From Novosphingobium olei (GTDB lineage Bacteria > Pseudomonadota > Alphaproteobacteria > Sphingomonadales > Sphingomonadaceae), in contig NZ_JABBGM010000009.1 of assembly GCF_012927405.1 (NCBI RefSeq), positions 86,810-150,809 on the forward strand: a DNA stretch of 64,000 nt. The letters run 5' to 3'. Positions within the stretch are counted from its first letter, which is position 1, and each line of letters starts with the position of its first letter. Below the pieces are notes generated by a model. The model did no database searches and was not told the DNA's origin. It saw nothing but the letters and a program-made list of their open reading frames with translations. The position numbers and the translations under genes are program-made. Below, one piece after another: positions 28,400 through 37,439 of the stretch.

Positions 28400-29311
28400 A
28401 TGGCGCAGCAGGAAACGGGTGACGATCGGACCGGGTTCGATCGCATCCTGCAATTCACGATCCCCGACCGCGACACGCGCGGTCGCATGGTGCGGCTCGG
28501 CCCCGTTCTCGACACGATCCTGTCGGCGCACGCCTATCCCCTGCCGATCCGCAACCTGCTGGCCGAAGCGCTGGTGGTCACGGCGCTGCTCGGCTCGCTG
28601 CTCAAGGATGGCGAAGGCCAGCTCACCATGCAGGCGCAGTCTCAGGACGGTGTCGTCGACCTGCTCGTCTGCGATTATCGCAACGGCGAGTTGCGCGGCT
28701 ATGTCCGTCATGATCGTGCCCGTCTGGACGAACTGGGGCCGAGCCCCAGCCTCCATTCGCTGTTCGGCGATGGCTATCTTGCGATCACCTTCGACCTTGC
28801 CGCGACGGGCCAGCGTTATCAGGGCATCGTTCCACTTGAAGGCGGCAGCCTGCGCGAAGCTTGCGAGCGATATTTCTGGCAGTCGGAGCAGGTGCCGACG
28901 CTGATCCGGCTTGGCATCAACTGCGAACCCGGTCACGCCTCGGCCGGTGGCCTGCTGCTGCAGCACCTTCCCGAAGGCGAGGAGGGGCGCGAGCGCTTGC
29001 ATGTGCGGCTGGATCATCCGCAGTGGGAACACGTCTCGATCATGGGCGGGGCGATCACCCCGGCTGAACTGTCCGACGCATCGCTTGGCCTGGAAGACCT
29101 GCTGTGGCGCCTGTTCCACGAAGAGCGCGAGGTGCGCGTGGCACCGGGGGCAAAGATCGTGCGCGGCTGCCGCTGCACGCTGGAACACTACCGCGAACTG
29201 ATCGGGCGCTTCCCGGCCGACGAACAGGCGGAGATGGCGAACGAGGCGGGCGACATCGTCGTCGACTGCGCGTTTTGTTCGAAGGATTTCGTGATCAAGC
29301 CGACCGCCTGA
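28400..29311 (+). CDS. hslO: Hsp33 redox-regulated chaperone
   Basis: 303 residues. Hsp33 is a cytosolic holdase switched on by oxidation. The zinc-binding cysteines C257-x-C259 and C290-x2-C293 at the C-terminus are all present; their oxidation releases zinc and unfolds the linker. The N-terminal dimerisation core has EALVVTALLGSLLK. Its place behind argF suggests shared transcription rather than shared function. Confidence 0.95.
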   Translation: MAQQETGDDRTGFDRILQFTIPDRDTRGRMVRLGPVLDTILSAHAYPLPIRNLLAEALVVTALLGSLLKDGEGQLTMQAQSQDGVVDLLVCDYRNGELRGYVRHDRARLDELGPSPSLHSLFGDGYLAITFDLAATGQRYQGIVPLEGGSLREACERYFWQSEQVPTLIRLGINCEPGHASAGGLLLQHLPEGEEGRERLHVRLDHPQWEHVSIMGGAITPAELSDASLGLEDLLWRLFHEEREVRVAPGAKIVRGCRCTLEHYRELIGRFPADEQAEMANEAGDIVVDCAFCSKDFVIKPTA

Positions 29312-29381
29312 TCTTGCCGCAGGCGCCGCTGGCGCGCGGCCCGGCATTGCGTCGTTCCGGCCCGAAGGCTAGCGATCAGGC

Positions 29382-30077
29382 ATGGTCGCAAACTCCCTCG
29401 GCGCCGACGCGCCTCTCGCGGTAGTCCTCCTGTCGGGCGGGCTCGATTCCATGGTCTGCGCAGGCCTTGCCAAGGAGCAGGGCTTCCGCGTTCTGGCGCT
29501 CACCATCGATTACAACCAGCGGCATCGCGTTGAACTCGATGCCGCCAAGCGCATCGCCACCCGGGTCGGCGTGGAGCGGCACGTCATCCTTCCGCTCGAT
29601 CTGCGGCAGTTCGGCGGATCGGCGCTGACCGCGGACATCGACGTGCCCAAGGACGGCGTGGGCCCGGATATCCCGATCACCTATGTGCCGGCGCGCAACC
29701 TCGTGTTCCTCTCGCTGGCGCTGGCCTGGGCCGAAGCGGCGGGATCGGCCGACCTGTTCATCGGCGTCAACGCGCTCGACTATTCGGGCTATCCGGACTG
29801 CCGCCCGGAATTCGTCGCCGGCTTCGAGAGCCTTGCGCGCGTCGCCACGAGCTATGGCGCGAAGGGGGGCAAGGTGACCGTGCATGCGCCGCTGCAGCAC
29901 TTGCGCAAGGCTGACATCGCGCGTGAAGCTGCAAGGCTTAAGCTTGATGCAGGGGAGAGCTGGTCGTGTTACGATCCGCTTCCCGATGGCCGTGCATGCG
30001 GTCAATGCGACAGCTGCCGTCTGCGTCGTGCCGGGTTCCAAGAGGCGGGCCTGGACGACGGGACGATATATGGATGA
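29382..30077 (+). CDS. queC: 7-cyano-7-deazaguanine synthase QueC
   Basis: 231 residues. It makes preQ0 from 7-carboxy-7-deazaguanine with ATP and ammonia in queuosine synthesis. SGGLDS at 18-23 is the PP-loop. C196, C206, C209 and C212 form the zinc site near the C-terminus. The other que genes are not in the window. Its last eight bases overlap the MFS gene. Confidence 0.96.
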   Translation: MVANSLGADAPLAVVLLSGGLDSMVCAGLAKEQGFRVLALTIDYNQRHRVELDAAKRIATRVGVERHVILPLDLRQFGGSALTADIDVPKDGVGPDIPITYVPARNLVFLSLALAWAEAAGSADLFIGVNALDYSGYPDCRPEFVAGFESLARVATSYGAKGGKVTVHAPLQHLRKADIAREAARLKLDAGESWSCYDPLPDGRACGQCDSCRLRRAGFQEAGLDDGTIYG

Positions 30078-31620
30078 GGTTGCTAGGGATCCGGGCGCCA
30101 TTGGCGCGCGGGTCGAAGGGTACAGCTGGTACGCGTTGGGCGTACTGGTCTTGGTCTGTCTGCTCAATTTCGTCGATCGCCAGCTGCTGACGATCCTCGC
30201 GGTCGACATTAAGCGCGATCTGGCCATTGATGACGGGCAGTTCGGCTTTCTCTACGGCACCGCGTTCGGTGTCTTCTATGCCTTGTTCGGGATCCCGCTG
30301 GGCAAGCTCGCGGATCGCTATGCCAGGACCCGGTTGTTGGCGATCGGGCTCGCGCTGTGGTCGGGAATGACCGCGCTTTCGGGGCTGTCGCGTTCGTTCG
30401 TTCAATTGGGCGCGGCCCGCATCGGCGTCGGCGTGGGCGAAGCAACGGCAGGGCCCTGTGCCTATTCGCTGCTTGCGGACTACTTTCCGCCGCGGCGCAG
30501 GGCGACGGCCATCGCGATCTATTCGGCGGGCGTTTATCTGGGCGGCGGGGTGTCACTCTACCTCGGCACGTCCATCGCCAGCGCCTGGAACAATGCCTTT
30601 CCGATCAGCGAGCGACCGTTCGGCCTGGCTGGCTGGCAGGCGGCGTTCCTTGCCGTCGGCATTCCGGGGCTGTTGCTGTCGGCTTGGGTGCGCAGTCTGC
30701 GCGAGCCGGTTCGCGGGCGATATGAAGGAACCCCGCATCCTAACCAGCCCGGACGGCAAGCGCTTCGCGCCTTTGTTGCCGATCTCGGCACAATCGTCCC
30801 ACCATTCACGCTTTTTGCCGCGGCGCGTCGTGGCCGCGCCTCGCTGGTGTCGAACCTGATCGCGCTGGCACTCGTCGCTGCGGCAGCCACCTTGGCCAGC
30901 CTGCTGCTGGGCGACCCCCTGCAATGGATCGCGCTCGGAACCGGGGTTTACGCGATCATATCATGGGCGAGCTCATTGCGGCTGTCGGATCCGGCAGCGT
31001 ACCAGGTCATCTGGAAGTCGCCGACGATTGTCGGTCTCAACATCGGCTATGGCCTGCTGAGCGCGGTGTCCTACGCAAGCGCCGCGTTCGGACCGCTGTT
31101 CGCGATGCAGTATCACGCCATTTCGCCCACGGCCGTCGCGTTGGTCGTCGGCGGGTCGGCCGCTGCGGGTGGCGCCCTGGGCGTGGTGACCGGCGGGGCG
31201 CTGGGCGACCGGGTCGGTGCGAATGGAAGCAATTCGCGACGGATCCTGATCGTGATCGTGGCCTCGGCGCTTTCGCTGGTGCCCAATCTCGTGTCGCTGC
31301 TGACCGGCTCCTCGACCGTGTTCCTTCTGTCGGTCTTCCCCATGTGGTTCCTGATGAGCGCCGGGCTGGGCGGTGCCTCGGGCGCGATGGTCAACCTGGT
31401 GCCACCATCGCTGCGCGCCACCGCCACCGCAGCCTTCTTCCTCGGCGCGACTATCCTGGGGCTGGCCCTGGGGCCCTATAGCGCGGGACGTATCTCGACC
31501 GAATTCGCCAGCTTGCGGGTTGGGTTGGGCGCGATGCTTCTGCTGCTGATCCCCGCATTCGTCGCCTTGGGGATTGCCTGGCGGAGTTGCTACCGCCAGG
31601 AGCAGGCGCGCGGCGCTTGA
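30070..31620 (+). CDS. MFS transporter (spinster-like)
   Basis: 516 residues with about twelve membrane helices. FVDRQLLTILAVDIKRDLAI near the N-terminus is typical of the spinster-type MFS branch, and GKLADRYARTRLL is the loop 2-3 motif A. A long central loop near residues 220-240 separates the two halves. Spinster-like proteins move lipids, sugars or organic acids. It starts inside queC, so it is probably co-transcribed, but no functional tie to queuosine is evident. Confidence 0.85.
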   Translation: MDEVARDPGAIGARVEGYSWYALGVLVLVCLLNFVDRQLLTILAVDIKRDLAIDDGQFGFLYGTAFGVFYALFGIPLGKLADRYARTRLLAIGLALWSGMTALSGLSRSFVQLGAARIGVGVGEATAGPCAYSLLADYFPPRRRATAIAIYSAGVYLGGGVSLYLGTSIASAWNNAFPISERPFGLAGWQAAFLAVGIPGLLLSAWVRSLREPVRGRYEGTPHPNQPGRQALRAFVADLGTIVPPFTLFAAARRGRASLVSNLIALALVAAAATLASLLLGDPLQWIALGTGVYAIISWASSLRLSDPAAYQVIWKSPTIVGLNIGYGLLSAVSYASAAFGPLFAMQYHAISPTAVALVVGGSAAAGGALGVVTGGALGDRVGANGSNSRRILIVIVASALSLVPNLVSLLTGSSTVFLLSVFPMWFLMSAGLGGASGAMVNLVPPSLRATATAAFFLGATILGLALGPYSAGRISTEFASLRVGLGAMLLLLIPAFVALGIAWRSCYRQEQARGA

Positions 31621-32148
31621 TCAGGCGGGCTTGAACACGCCACAGGCGATACGGCTGCCGCTGTTGCCTGCCGGGTCGGTCATGTAGTCGTCCGGCCCCG
31701 CATGGACCACGATTGCCGTGCCGTCCTGGTCGAAGATGCTGGGCAGGAGGGTGTCGGCAGCGCCCTGCAGCGTAGCCGTGGCGGTTCCGGCGCCCGCGCT
31801 TCCCACCATGAGGTTGGGAAGGTCGCCAAGATGCGCCCCTGCTGGATTGTGCGTTCCATGAGCGCGTGAGGCCGGGTTCAGGTGCGGGCCGGCCGAGGTG
31901 AAGCCCGGCGCCTCGCACTTTCCGACGGCATGCAGATGAAGGCCGTGCTCACCGGGTGCAAGGTTGCTGGCATCGAGCGTCAACATCACGGATCCACCGC
32001 GCTCGGTCAGCCGGGCGGTTCCGACCGGCTTGCCACTGGCGTCGAACATGTCCGCGGTGCCGAGCGTGCGCGAAGTGTCCGCCGTCGTCGCGCAGGCGGA
32101 CAGGCCGAGGGCGGCCACCGTGGTAGTGAGCAGAGCAATCCGGTTCAA
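31621..32148 (-). CDS. sodC: Cu/Zn superoxide dismutase, lipoprotein
   Basis: 175 residues. The signal ends in LSAC (Cys19), so it is lipid-anchored in the periplasm. Metal ligands fit the family: H71 and H73 (HLHAVGKC), H89 (GPHLNP), H97 or H100, H106 and D109 (AHLGDLPN), and H149 (VVHAGPDDY). C78 and C169 form the disulphide, and R166 is the active-site arginine. All key residues are kept, so it should be active. It faces the MFS gene tail to tail with no gap. Confidence 0.93.
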   Translation of the reverse strand: MNRIALLTTTVAALGLSACATTADTSRTLGTADMFDASGKPVGTARLTERGGSVMLTLDASNLAPGEHGLHLHAVGKCEAPGFTSAGPHLNPASRAHGTHNPAGAHLGDLPNLMVGSAGAGTATATLQGAADTLLPSIFDQDGTAIVVHAGPDDYMTDPAGNSGSRIACGVFKPA

Positions 32149-32188
32149 TCGAGCCTCCCGCAGAAGTCGTGTCGTGCCACCAACGAAG

Positions 32189-32214
32189 AAGGGGCCGGAT
32201 TGCTCCGGCCCCTT
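32189..32214 (-). terminator. Terminator of the ompA-like gene
   Basis: AAGGGGCCGGA pairs with TCCGGCCCCTT, eleven pairs around a four-base loop, 24 bases after the stop codon at 32238. The minus-strand tail is CTTCGTT. Confidence 0.8.
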
Positions 32215-32237
32215 CCAAAAAACAACCTGTCGGTCGC

Positions 32238-33332
32238 TTACATGCCCGAGCCCGGACCGTAAGTGATTTCGACGCGGCGGTTCTGCAGTTCGCGAACGCC
32301 GTCGGCGGTCGGAACGCGCGGGTTGGCTTCACCGAACGCCTGGCTGGTGATCGCAGCCTGCGGCACGCCGTGCGAGGTCAGGTACGACTGGACCGAAGCG
32401 TTACGACGAGCCGAGAGGCCGAGGTTGTACTTCGGCGTACCCGAACGGTCGGTGTAACCGGCCAGCATGATCGGAACGTTGGCGCAGTTGCCGTAAGCCG
32501 TGACGGCGTTGTCGAGAATGGTCGCCGCTTCAGGCGTGATGTCCGACTTATCCCAGTCGAAGAACACGATGTACGGACCCTTGTTGCAGACCGGAGCCGG
32601 CGGCGGGGGCGGCGGGGGCGGCGGGGGCGGCGGCGGGGGCGGCGGCGGCGGAGCGGGCTCCGGCATCGGCTCTGCACCACCGAAGTTGTAGGCCAGGGTC
32701 GCCAGCAGCGAGTGCGAGCGGAAGCGGGTTTCGAGCGGCACGCCAGCGATCAGGCCGTTGCCGGCCAGCTTCACGTTGTTGACGTTGAAGAAACGGTACT
32801 TCAGGCCCACGTCCCAGTGCTTGTTCAGCGGGGCGCGAACGCCAGCCAGAACCTGCCAGGCGAAGTTGGTGTCCGAATCGTCGGTACCGACGTTCACCGG
32901 GGTGATGACGTGATACTTAACGTTGGCAACGCCGACACCGCCGCCGACGAAGCCCTGGAGGCCATCGTCATCGCCGAAATCGAGCAGGCCGTTGACCATG
33001 TAGCTCAGCGCACGGGCGTGGCCACGCAGGTTGCCGTCTTCGCGGTTGAAGGTCGTGCCGTTGTATTCCAGCGAGTCCGTCTTGGCGTGACGGTAGCTCA
33101 CTTCCGACTCAAGGCGGAAACCGCCGAAGTCGTAACCAACGATCCCGCCGAAGTCGTAGCCCGTCTTCGTGTCGAGAGTTGCGGCGTTGGCAACGCCATC
33201 AACTTTGACTTCCGAATTCTCCAGCAGCATCGCGCCGCCATCGGCTTCGACGTACCAGGAATCATTCCGGGCCAGCGCCGGAGTCGCCATTGCTGTCGAC
33301 GCCAAGGCAAAGCCAAGGACCAGTTTCCGCAT
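32238..33332 (-). CDS. OmpA-family outer membrane protein with 18-proline linker
   Basis: 364 residues starting at MRKLVLGFALAS with AAGGGGAAACG upstream. A signal peptide (cleaved after ALA) precedes a beta-barrel of roughly 200 residues, a linker with 18 consecutive prolines, and an OmpA C-terminal domain (about 260-360) with the peptidoglycan-binding Asp and Arg in GYTDRSGTPKYNLGLSARR. It tethers the outer membrane to the cell wall. The proline run requires EF-P for smooth translation and is encoded by a GGC/GGG-type tandem repeat, likely variable in length. Confidence 0.93.
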   Translation of the reverse strand: MRKLVLGFALASTAMATPALARNDSWYVEADGGAMLLENSEVKVDGVANAATLDTKTGYDFGGIVGYDFGGFRLESEVSYRHAKTDSLEYNGTTFNREDGNLRGHARALSYMVNGLLDFGDDDGLQGFVGGGVGVANVKYHVITPVNVGTDDSDTNFAWQVLAGVRAPLNKHWDVGLKYRFFNVNNVKLAGNGLIAGVPLETRFRSHSLLATLAYNFGGAEPMPEPAPPPPPPPPPPPPPPPPPPAPVCNKGPYIVFFDWDKSDITPEAATILDNAVTAYGNCANVPIMLAGYTDRSGTPKYNLGLSARRNASVQSYLTSHGVPQAAITSQAFGEANPRVPTADGVRELQNRRVEITYGPGSGM

Positions 33333-33389
33333 TATCGTTTCCCCTTTTAGCGAAATCACGCCACGTCGTGGCAGATGTCTACCGGTTCT

Positions 33390-33420
33390 ATTGTATTCAT
33401 GCAAGCGGGCAGGCATCCAA
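33390..33420 (-). promoter_or_regulatory. Candidate promoter of the ompA-like gene
   Basis: On the minus strand TTGGAT (33415-33420) and TACAAT (33390-33395) are spaced by 19 bases, giving a leader of about 50 bases. Confidence 0.4.
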
Positions 33421-33432
33421 TCTGTTGCCCAA

Positions 33433-33454
33433 AAACAACTACTAGTGGTTGTTT
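33433..33454 (-). terminator. Terminator at the end of the gene transfer agent cluster
   Basis: A 22-base, nearly perfect palindrome (AAACAACTA/TGGTTGTTT around CTAG). On the minus strand the stem runs into TTTTTGGG. It lies 68 bases after the last gene of the cluster and just upstream of the ompA promoter. Confidence 0.6.
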
Positions 33455-33522
33455 CTGCAGCGAAGCATCGTGGAAAACGCCCTCATGTGCCGTCCAAATG
33501 CCACACGCATCGATTGGTTCCG

Positions 33523-33981
33523 CTAGGCTGCCGAAAAAATCCCTGCAGATACAAGCAGCGTTACCAACGCGGAAATGGCCGACCTAGCCTGGCTGTCCAC
33601 GACCGTGCCGCCCGTGGGAAGTGCAGGAGCGACGGCGTACTGCCAGTCGGTAGTGTATCGTGCGGCGCAGTTGCGCGCCCGGTCCTGCACGATCATCCCT
33701 TGGAACGGCGTGACGAAGCGCCAGCCGCCGTCAGTCCAGGCGGCAATCTGGCGGGCATGTCCGGCGAACGCGCCGGTTGGCGACGCTCCCACGATCCACG
33801 CCTGGCCCGATACGGGCGTGGCCGGCGGGGTCGCCAGCGTGCCTTCGACGGATGCATTCAGCAACAGGTCGGTCAGGACCAGCGCTTCGTTGACCGTCGT
33901 TTCCTTCTGGCTCTGCCCGGCAAACAGCAGTGGCAGGGCAAGCCGCGGCGTGACGGTCGGATAGGTGATCGTGTCGGTCAT
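33523..33981 (-). CDS. DUF2793 protein, last gene of the GTA cluster
   Basis: 152 residues. The DUF2793 signature is seen in RLALPLLFAGQSQKETTVNE near the N-terminus, followed by the W-rich G-x-A-W-I-V segment. The C-terminal 50 residues end in a hydrophobic stretch. Such proteins follow the tail fibre or host-specificity gene in many phages and in sphingomonad GTA clusters, so a tail-tip or receptor-contact role is likely. It is not part of the basic Rhodobacter gene set. Confidence 0.75.
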   Translation of the reverse strand: MTDTITYPTVTPRLALPLLFAGQSQKETTVNEALVLTDLLLNASVEGTLATPPATPVSGQAWIVGASPTGAFAGHARQIAAWTDGGWRFVTPFQGMIVQDRARNCAARYTTDWQYAVAPALPTGGTVVDSQARSAISALVTLLVSAGIFSAA

Positions 33982-34010
33982 AGGGTTTCTCCGGGGGGAG
34001 GGTATGGGCT

Positions 34011-36212
34011 TCAGGGAAGCGGGATGGCGAGCGGCCTCGACATCGAGTTCCTGCCGATCTGGCGGACGAGGAACGTGGCCGATCCCGATCCGCCGGGCGG
34101 CAACTGGGCGGCTGGAATGGTGATCGTCGATGTCGATGCCGCCCAGCGCGCCAACGGGGTTTCGATCGTGCCTAGCACGATGTCCCAGCTCTCGCTTTCC
34201 TCGTTCAGCGGAACCTCGACCTGATCCAGCCATCGCCACGCGCCGCGCGCCCTTCGCACCCATGAAAGACGCACGGCGCCGTCGTGAAGAACCTCGGCCT
34301 GCCCATGTACGGGGTTGAGCGGTTGCAAGGCGCTGCCCGTGCCCATGATGGTCGCAGCGGCGGGCGTCGTATCGTTGAGACCAACGCCCAAGATCTCGTC
34401 GAACTCGCCGGCCTGCGTATCGGCTATCTGTGTCAGGCGGTCGTCCAGCAGCACGAACGGTTCGCCCGCCGCACCGTGGGTGGCAATGGCCCACTCCGTG
34501 CCGCCGCGCCCGCGCAGCAGCGAGGATATCCGCCAGCGCCCGCCACCGAGCGGCGTAGCCTTGCCGAACTGGACGATCTCCGATCCGATCAGCGCGCGGT
34601 TCGCTGCGTTGGCGAGCAGGGCGGGCACGTCCGCATCGGTCAGCGCGAAGTCCGTGGAAGCAAGCTGGATGTCGACAGAATTGATCTGGTCGAACACCAT
34701 CGGCGATCCCGCCGCCAGCGCCCCGATGGTCTGGCCGATGACCGCGCGGCGCGCAGCGGCCGGCCCCAGGCTCACGAGACCCGGCGCACCGCCGGTCTTG
34801 CGCCCGAACAGCGCTGCGCCTCTCCACCCGCCGCCGCTGCTCGACGCGGCAACGTACAATGGCGTCTGGTTGCCATCGCCGCTGCCATCCCACGGCAGTT
34901 CGAAGGCATTGAGCAGCGTCGGCGTGATGGCGAGGTCGGCGGGCGCGTTGTAGCGGCCGGGATCCGTGGTCGACGCCGTCGCGGTGGTCTGTCCCTGCAG
35001 CGCGGGCACGGCGGCAAGGTTCAGGAGGACCCCGTCCTTCTGCCATTCCCAGTCCTCGATCCGCCAGATCCCTCTGGCAACCGGCACCTCGACGAGTGGG
35101 GCGGACAGAAGTGCCGGATCGATCTCTGCGGTGCGATAGGTGATCCGCTCCATGGCGTGCGAACGGCGCAGCGCGGCAGCATCGGCGAAGGCGCGCGCGC
35201 TGTCGGAATCGATCGCGGCGGGCAGGTCGATCACCTGCAGCTCGCCGCGCTCGCTCCTGCCCTTGCCGCGCTGGAAACCGGGCTGGAAGTCGCGCGCGGG
35301 ATCGTAGTAGCGGATCGCGCAATTGGCGATCTGGGGTAGCGGTTCGCGGCGCTTCGACCAGCCGGCGCTGGTCGGCGCCCTGCCGCCGTCCTCTTCGGTC
35401 GCGGAAGGTTCCGCCAGAACCGGCAGCGTGTACGGCGGACGATCGGCGTGGGCCAGCACCAGCGTTCCCCGATCCACCCAGGCGGAAAGGGGAATGGCGG
35501 CGCCAATCGCCGTGATCGTATCGCCGGCCGCACCCTGGTCGATGCTGAAGCCATCGAACGCCTGGTCGATCCGGGAACAGTCCGCTTCGGGAAGGATCGT
35601 CTCCAGCACCTTCGCCACCGTGCAGCCGTCATCGGCAAGCACTTCGAAGGAGAGCGAGGGAATGCGATTGCCGAAGTTGGCGAGTTCAAGGTCCTCGAAG
35701 ACCGCGATGGCCACGCCGCGATGGGCTGGGCAGCGGCCGGCGGCTTCGGCCTGCGCCATAAGCGGGTCCGGTGCCTGGTCGCCGTGGCCGGTGTGGACGC
35801 GCATCGTCCCGCCGACCTTGAGGTCGCCCGCGCTGCCTCGCAGCAAGTTCCCGTCCGCCCAGACGCGTCCGATCGATCCGATCGGGCGGCTCGACAGCGC
35901 CACGGCGAACGACACAGTATACGTATAGGTCTTGACCTTCGGCCTGCCCTTGCCGCCACCGCTCGTCTCCTCATGCTCCACCAGTTCGGTGGACCAGATC
36001 ACGGTGCCCGCCGTGCGCACCGTGCCGAAATGCAGCGGCAGGGCGTCGCCATAGCTTGAGGACTGGACGTTCAGTTCCTTGAGGCGCGGCCCCTTGACCG
36101 TCCGTCCGCCAACGATCGCATTGTCGATCTGCCGGCCCGCCAGCGCGCCGATCGCGCCGCCGATGGGGCCGCCAAGGATCGTACCGACAGCGGTGAGAAG
36201 CAGCGTTGCCAT
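34011..36212 (-). CDS. GTA gp15-like host-specificity/tail tip protein (short form)
   Basis: 733 residues, whereas Rhodobacter gp15 has about 1300. The N-terminal Gly-rich membrane-like helix (GGPIGGAIGALAGRQ) and the following GPRLKELNVQSSSYGDALPL segment match the start of gp15-type proteins. The region that carries a TIM-barrel domain in the long form is missing; the beta-rich baseplate and tail-tip parts follow directly. It should sit at the tail tip and contact the recipient. The reading frame is intact, so the short form is likely a real architecture. Confidence 0.8.
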   Translation of the reverse strand: MATLLLTAVGTILGGPIGGAIGALAGRQIDNAIVGGRTVKGPRLKELNVQSSSYGDALPLHFGTVRTAGTVIWSTELVEHEETSGGGKGRPKVKTYTYTVSFAVALSSRPIGSIGRVWADGNLLRGSAGDLKVGGTMRVHTGHGDQAPDPLMAQAEAAGRCPAHRGVAIAVFEDLELANFGNRIPSLSFEVLADDGCTVAKVLETILPEADCSRIDQAFDGFSIDQGAAGDTITAIGAAIPLSAWVDRGTLVLAHADRPPYTLPVLAEPSATEEDGGRAPTSAGWSKRREPLPQIANCAIRYYDPARDFQPGFQRGKGRSERGELQVIDLPAAIDSDSARAFADAAALRRSHAMERITYRTAEIDPALLSAPLVEVPVARGIWRIEDWEWQKDGVLLNLAAVPALQGQTTATASTTDPGRYNAPADLAITPTLLNAFELPWDGSGDGNQTPLYVAASSSGGGWRGAALFGRKTGGAPGLVSLGPAAARRAVIGQTIGALAAGSPMVFDQINSVDIQLASTDFALTDADVPALLANAANRALIGSEIVQFGKATPLGGGRWRISSLLRGRGGTEWAIATHGAAGEPFVLLDDRLTQIADTQAGEFDEILGVGLNDTTPAAATIMGTGSALQPLNPVHGQAEVLHDGAVRLSWVRRARGAWRWLDQVEVPLNEESESWDIVLGTIETPLARWAASTSTITIPAAQLPPGGSGSATFLVRQIGRNSMSRPLAIPLP

Positions 36213-36221
36213 CCGTGGTTC

Positions 36222-36611
36222 CTATTCTTCTGGAAGCTGCCATTCGCCCGCGACTGGCCAGGGCAGGGCGCCGGGCAACAAGGTCACGCGGCGCAGGCCC
36301 GCATGGGCGTGGACGAAGCCTTGCGCCGTGCGGATCAGCAGGTGCGGCTGGACCGGGTTCGCCATCGCAAGCACGAGGTCGCCCTCGCTTTCCACCGCGA
36401 CGAGCCCGTTGGCACCGGCCATCCCTACCAGCCCGGCAATCTCCGCATGGCGCAGCGAGTAGCCCGTCGGAGCGACCGCGCTATACCCGGCCTCGCGCAT
36501 GGCCAGTGCGACGAGGCCCACGCAATCGACTCCGCTGTCGCGATCGCGCCCGTGCAGCCGGTAGCGGGTGCCGACAAGGCCCAGCGCCGCGCGCTCCAGC
36601 CGCGCGTTCAT
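36222..36611 (-). CDS. GTA gp14-like NlpC/P60 cell-wall peptidase
   Basis: 129 residues. DSGVDCVGLVALAM places the catalytic Cys at 30; His90 (QPHLLI) is the partner, with H101/H103 further on. The enzyme would cut recipient peptidoglycan during DNA delivery. The ATG overlaps the gp13 stop (ATGA). Length and order match gp14. Confidence 0.88.
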   Translation of the reverse strand: MNARLERAALGLVGTRYRLHGRDRDSGVDCVGLVALAMREAGYSAVAPTGYSLRHAEIAGLVGMAGANGLVAVESEGDLVLAMANPVQPHLLIRTAQGFVHAHAGLRRVTLLPGALPWPVAGEWQLPEE

Positions 36612-37438
36612 GATCCCGGCACCGCGTAGCGCGCCAGCAGGTCGTTGCCGGGCAGGTAGGGCTCGCCCTGGAAGTTCAGCGCATTGTCGAATCGCGCGCC
36701 GCAGGTCTCGATCGTGTGGTCGCACCCCTCGCGCAGCAGCACCGCGGTTCCAGCCGCGATGTCGGTCTCGAACCGCCGGTCGAGCAGCAGCCAGTCGCCG
36801 CTCACGCTTTCGATCCTGCGCCACAGGCCACTGGCAGCGCCGTGCAGGATGCGCACCCGCCCGAAGGCGAGGTTCCCAAGCGGAGCCGTCGTGGTCACGC
36901 GGATCGCCGTACCATCGGCAGAAGCGCCCGCGATGGTCCCGCGCGAGGAAAACCGCGCGGCCGAAAGCGTGCAACCCGTCCCGCAAAACTCGGCCCGGCA
37001 CGTCGGCGATGTTCGCGGCACCAGTTCGCGGTCGAGCAGGGTCTTCAACGACAGCAGCTCGGCCGAAAAGCCATCGCCTTCGGTGCCGACCGCGCCGATC
37101 GTGCCGCGATAGAGTTCCTGCTGCTCGAAGGTCTCCCAGTCGACCAGTCCGAGGATGATCGCGGCCCCGTCGAACCGCCCGGCCGCAAGGTCCTCTTCGC
37201 GGATCGCGTCGTGGCTCAGCGCGCCCGCGATCTCGGCGCTGTCCGGTTCCAGGCTGCCGGTCTTGCGGATGGCTGACGGGGTCATGCCGGGTGCGGTGCG
37301 GTGCAGCAGCGCGCCGAACCACAAGTCGCGGTCGTGGCTGGTGAAGCCCAGCGTCACCCCGTCCAGCCGCTCGATGCGCCACCACACCGCCACCGTTTCC
37401 AGCGTTTCGCGAAACCATACGCGCGCAGGGTCGCTCAT
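36608..37438 (-). CDS. GTA gp13-like hub protein (DUF2163)
   Basis: 276 residues. DUF2163 proteins form the baseplate hub of siphophage-like tails. Five cysteines lie in the C-terminal half (C147, C152, C156, C239, C246). The RcGTA hub region is reported to contain an iron-sulfur cluster, and this spacing would suit one. It starts one base upstream of the gp12 end and overlaps gp14. Confidence 0.85.
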   Translation of the reverse strand: MSDPARVWFRETLETVAVWWRIERLDGVTLGFTSHDRDLWFGALLHRTAPGMTPSAIRKTGSLEPDSAEIAGALSHDAIREEDLAAGRFDGAAIILGLVDWETFEQQELYRGTIGAVGTEGDGFSAELLSLKTLLDRELVPRTSPTCRAEFCGTGCTLSAARFSSRGTIAGASADGTAIRVTTTAPLGNLAFGRVRILHGAASGLWRRIESVSGDWLLLDRRFETDIAAGTAVLLREGCDHTIETCGARFDNALNFQGEPYLPGNDLLARYAVPGS

Positions 37439-37439
37439 C

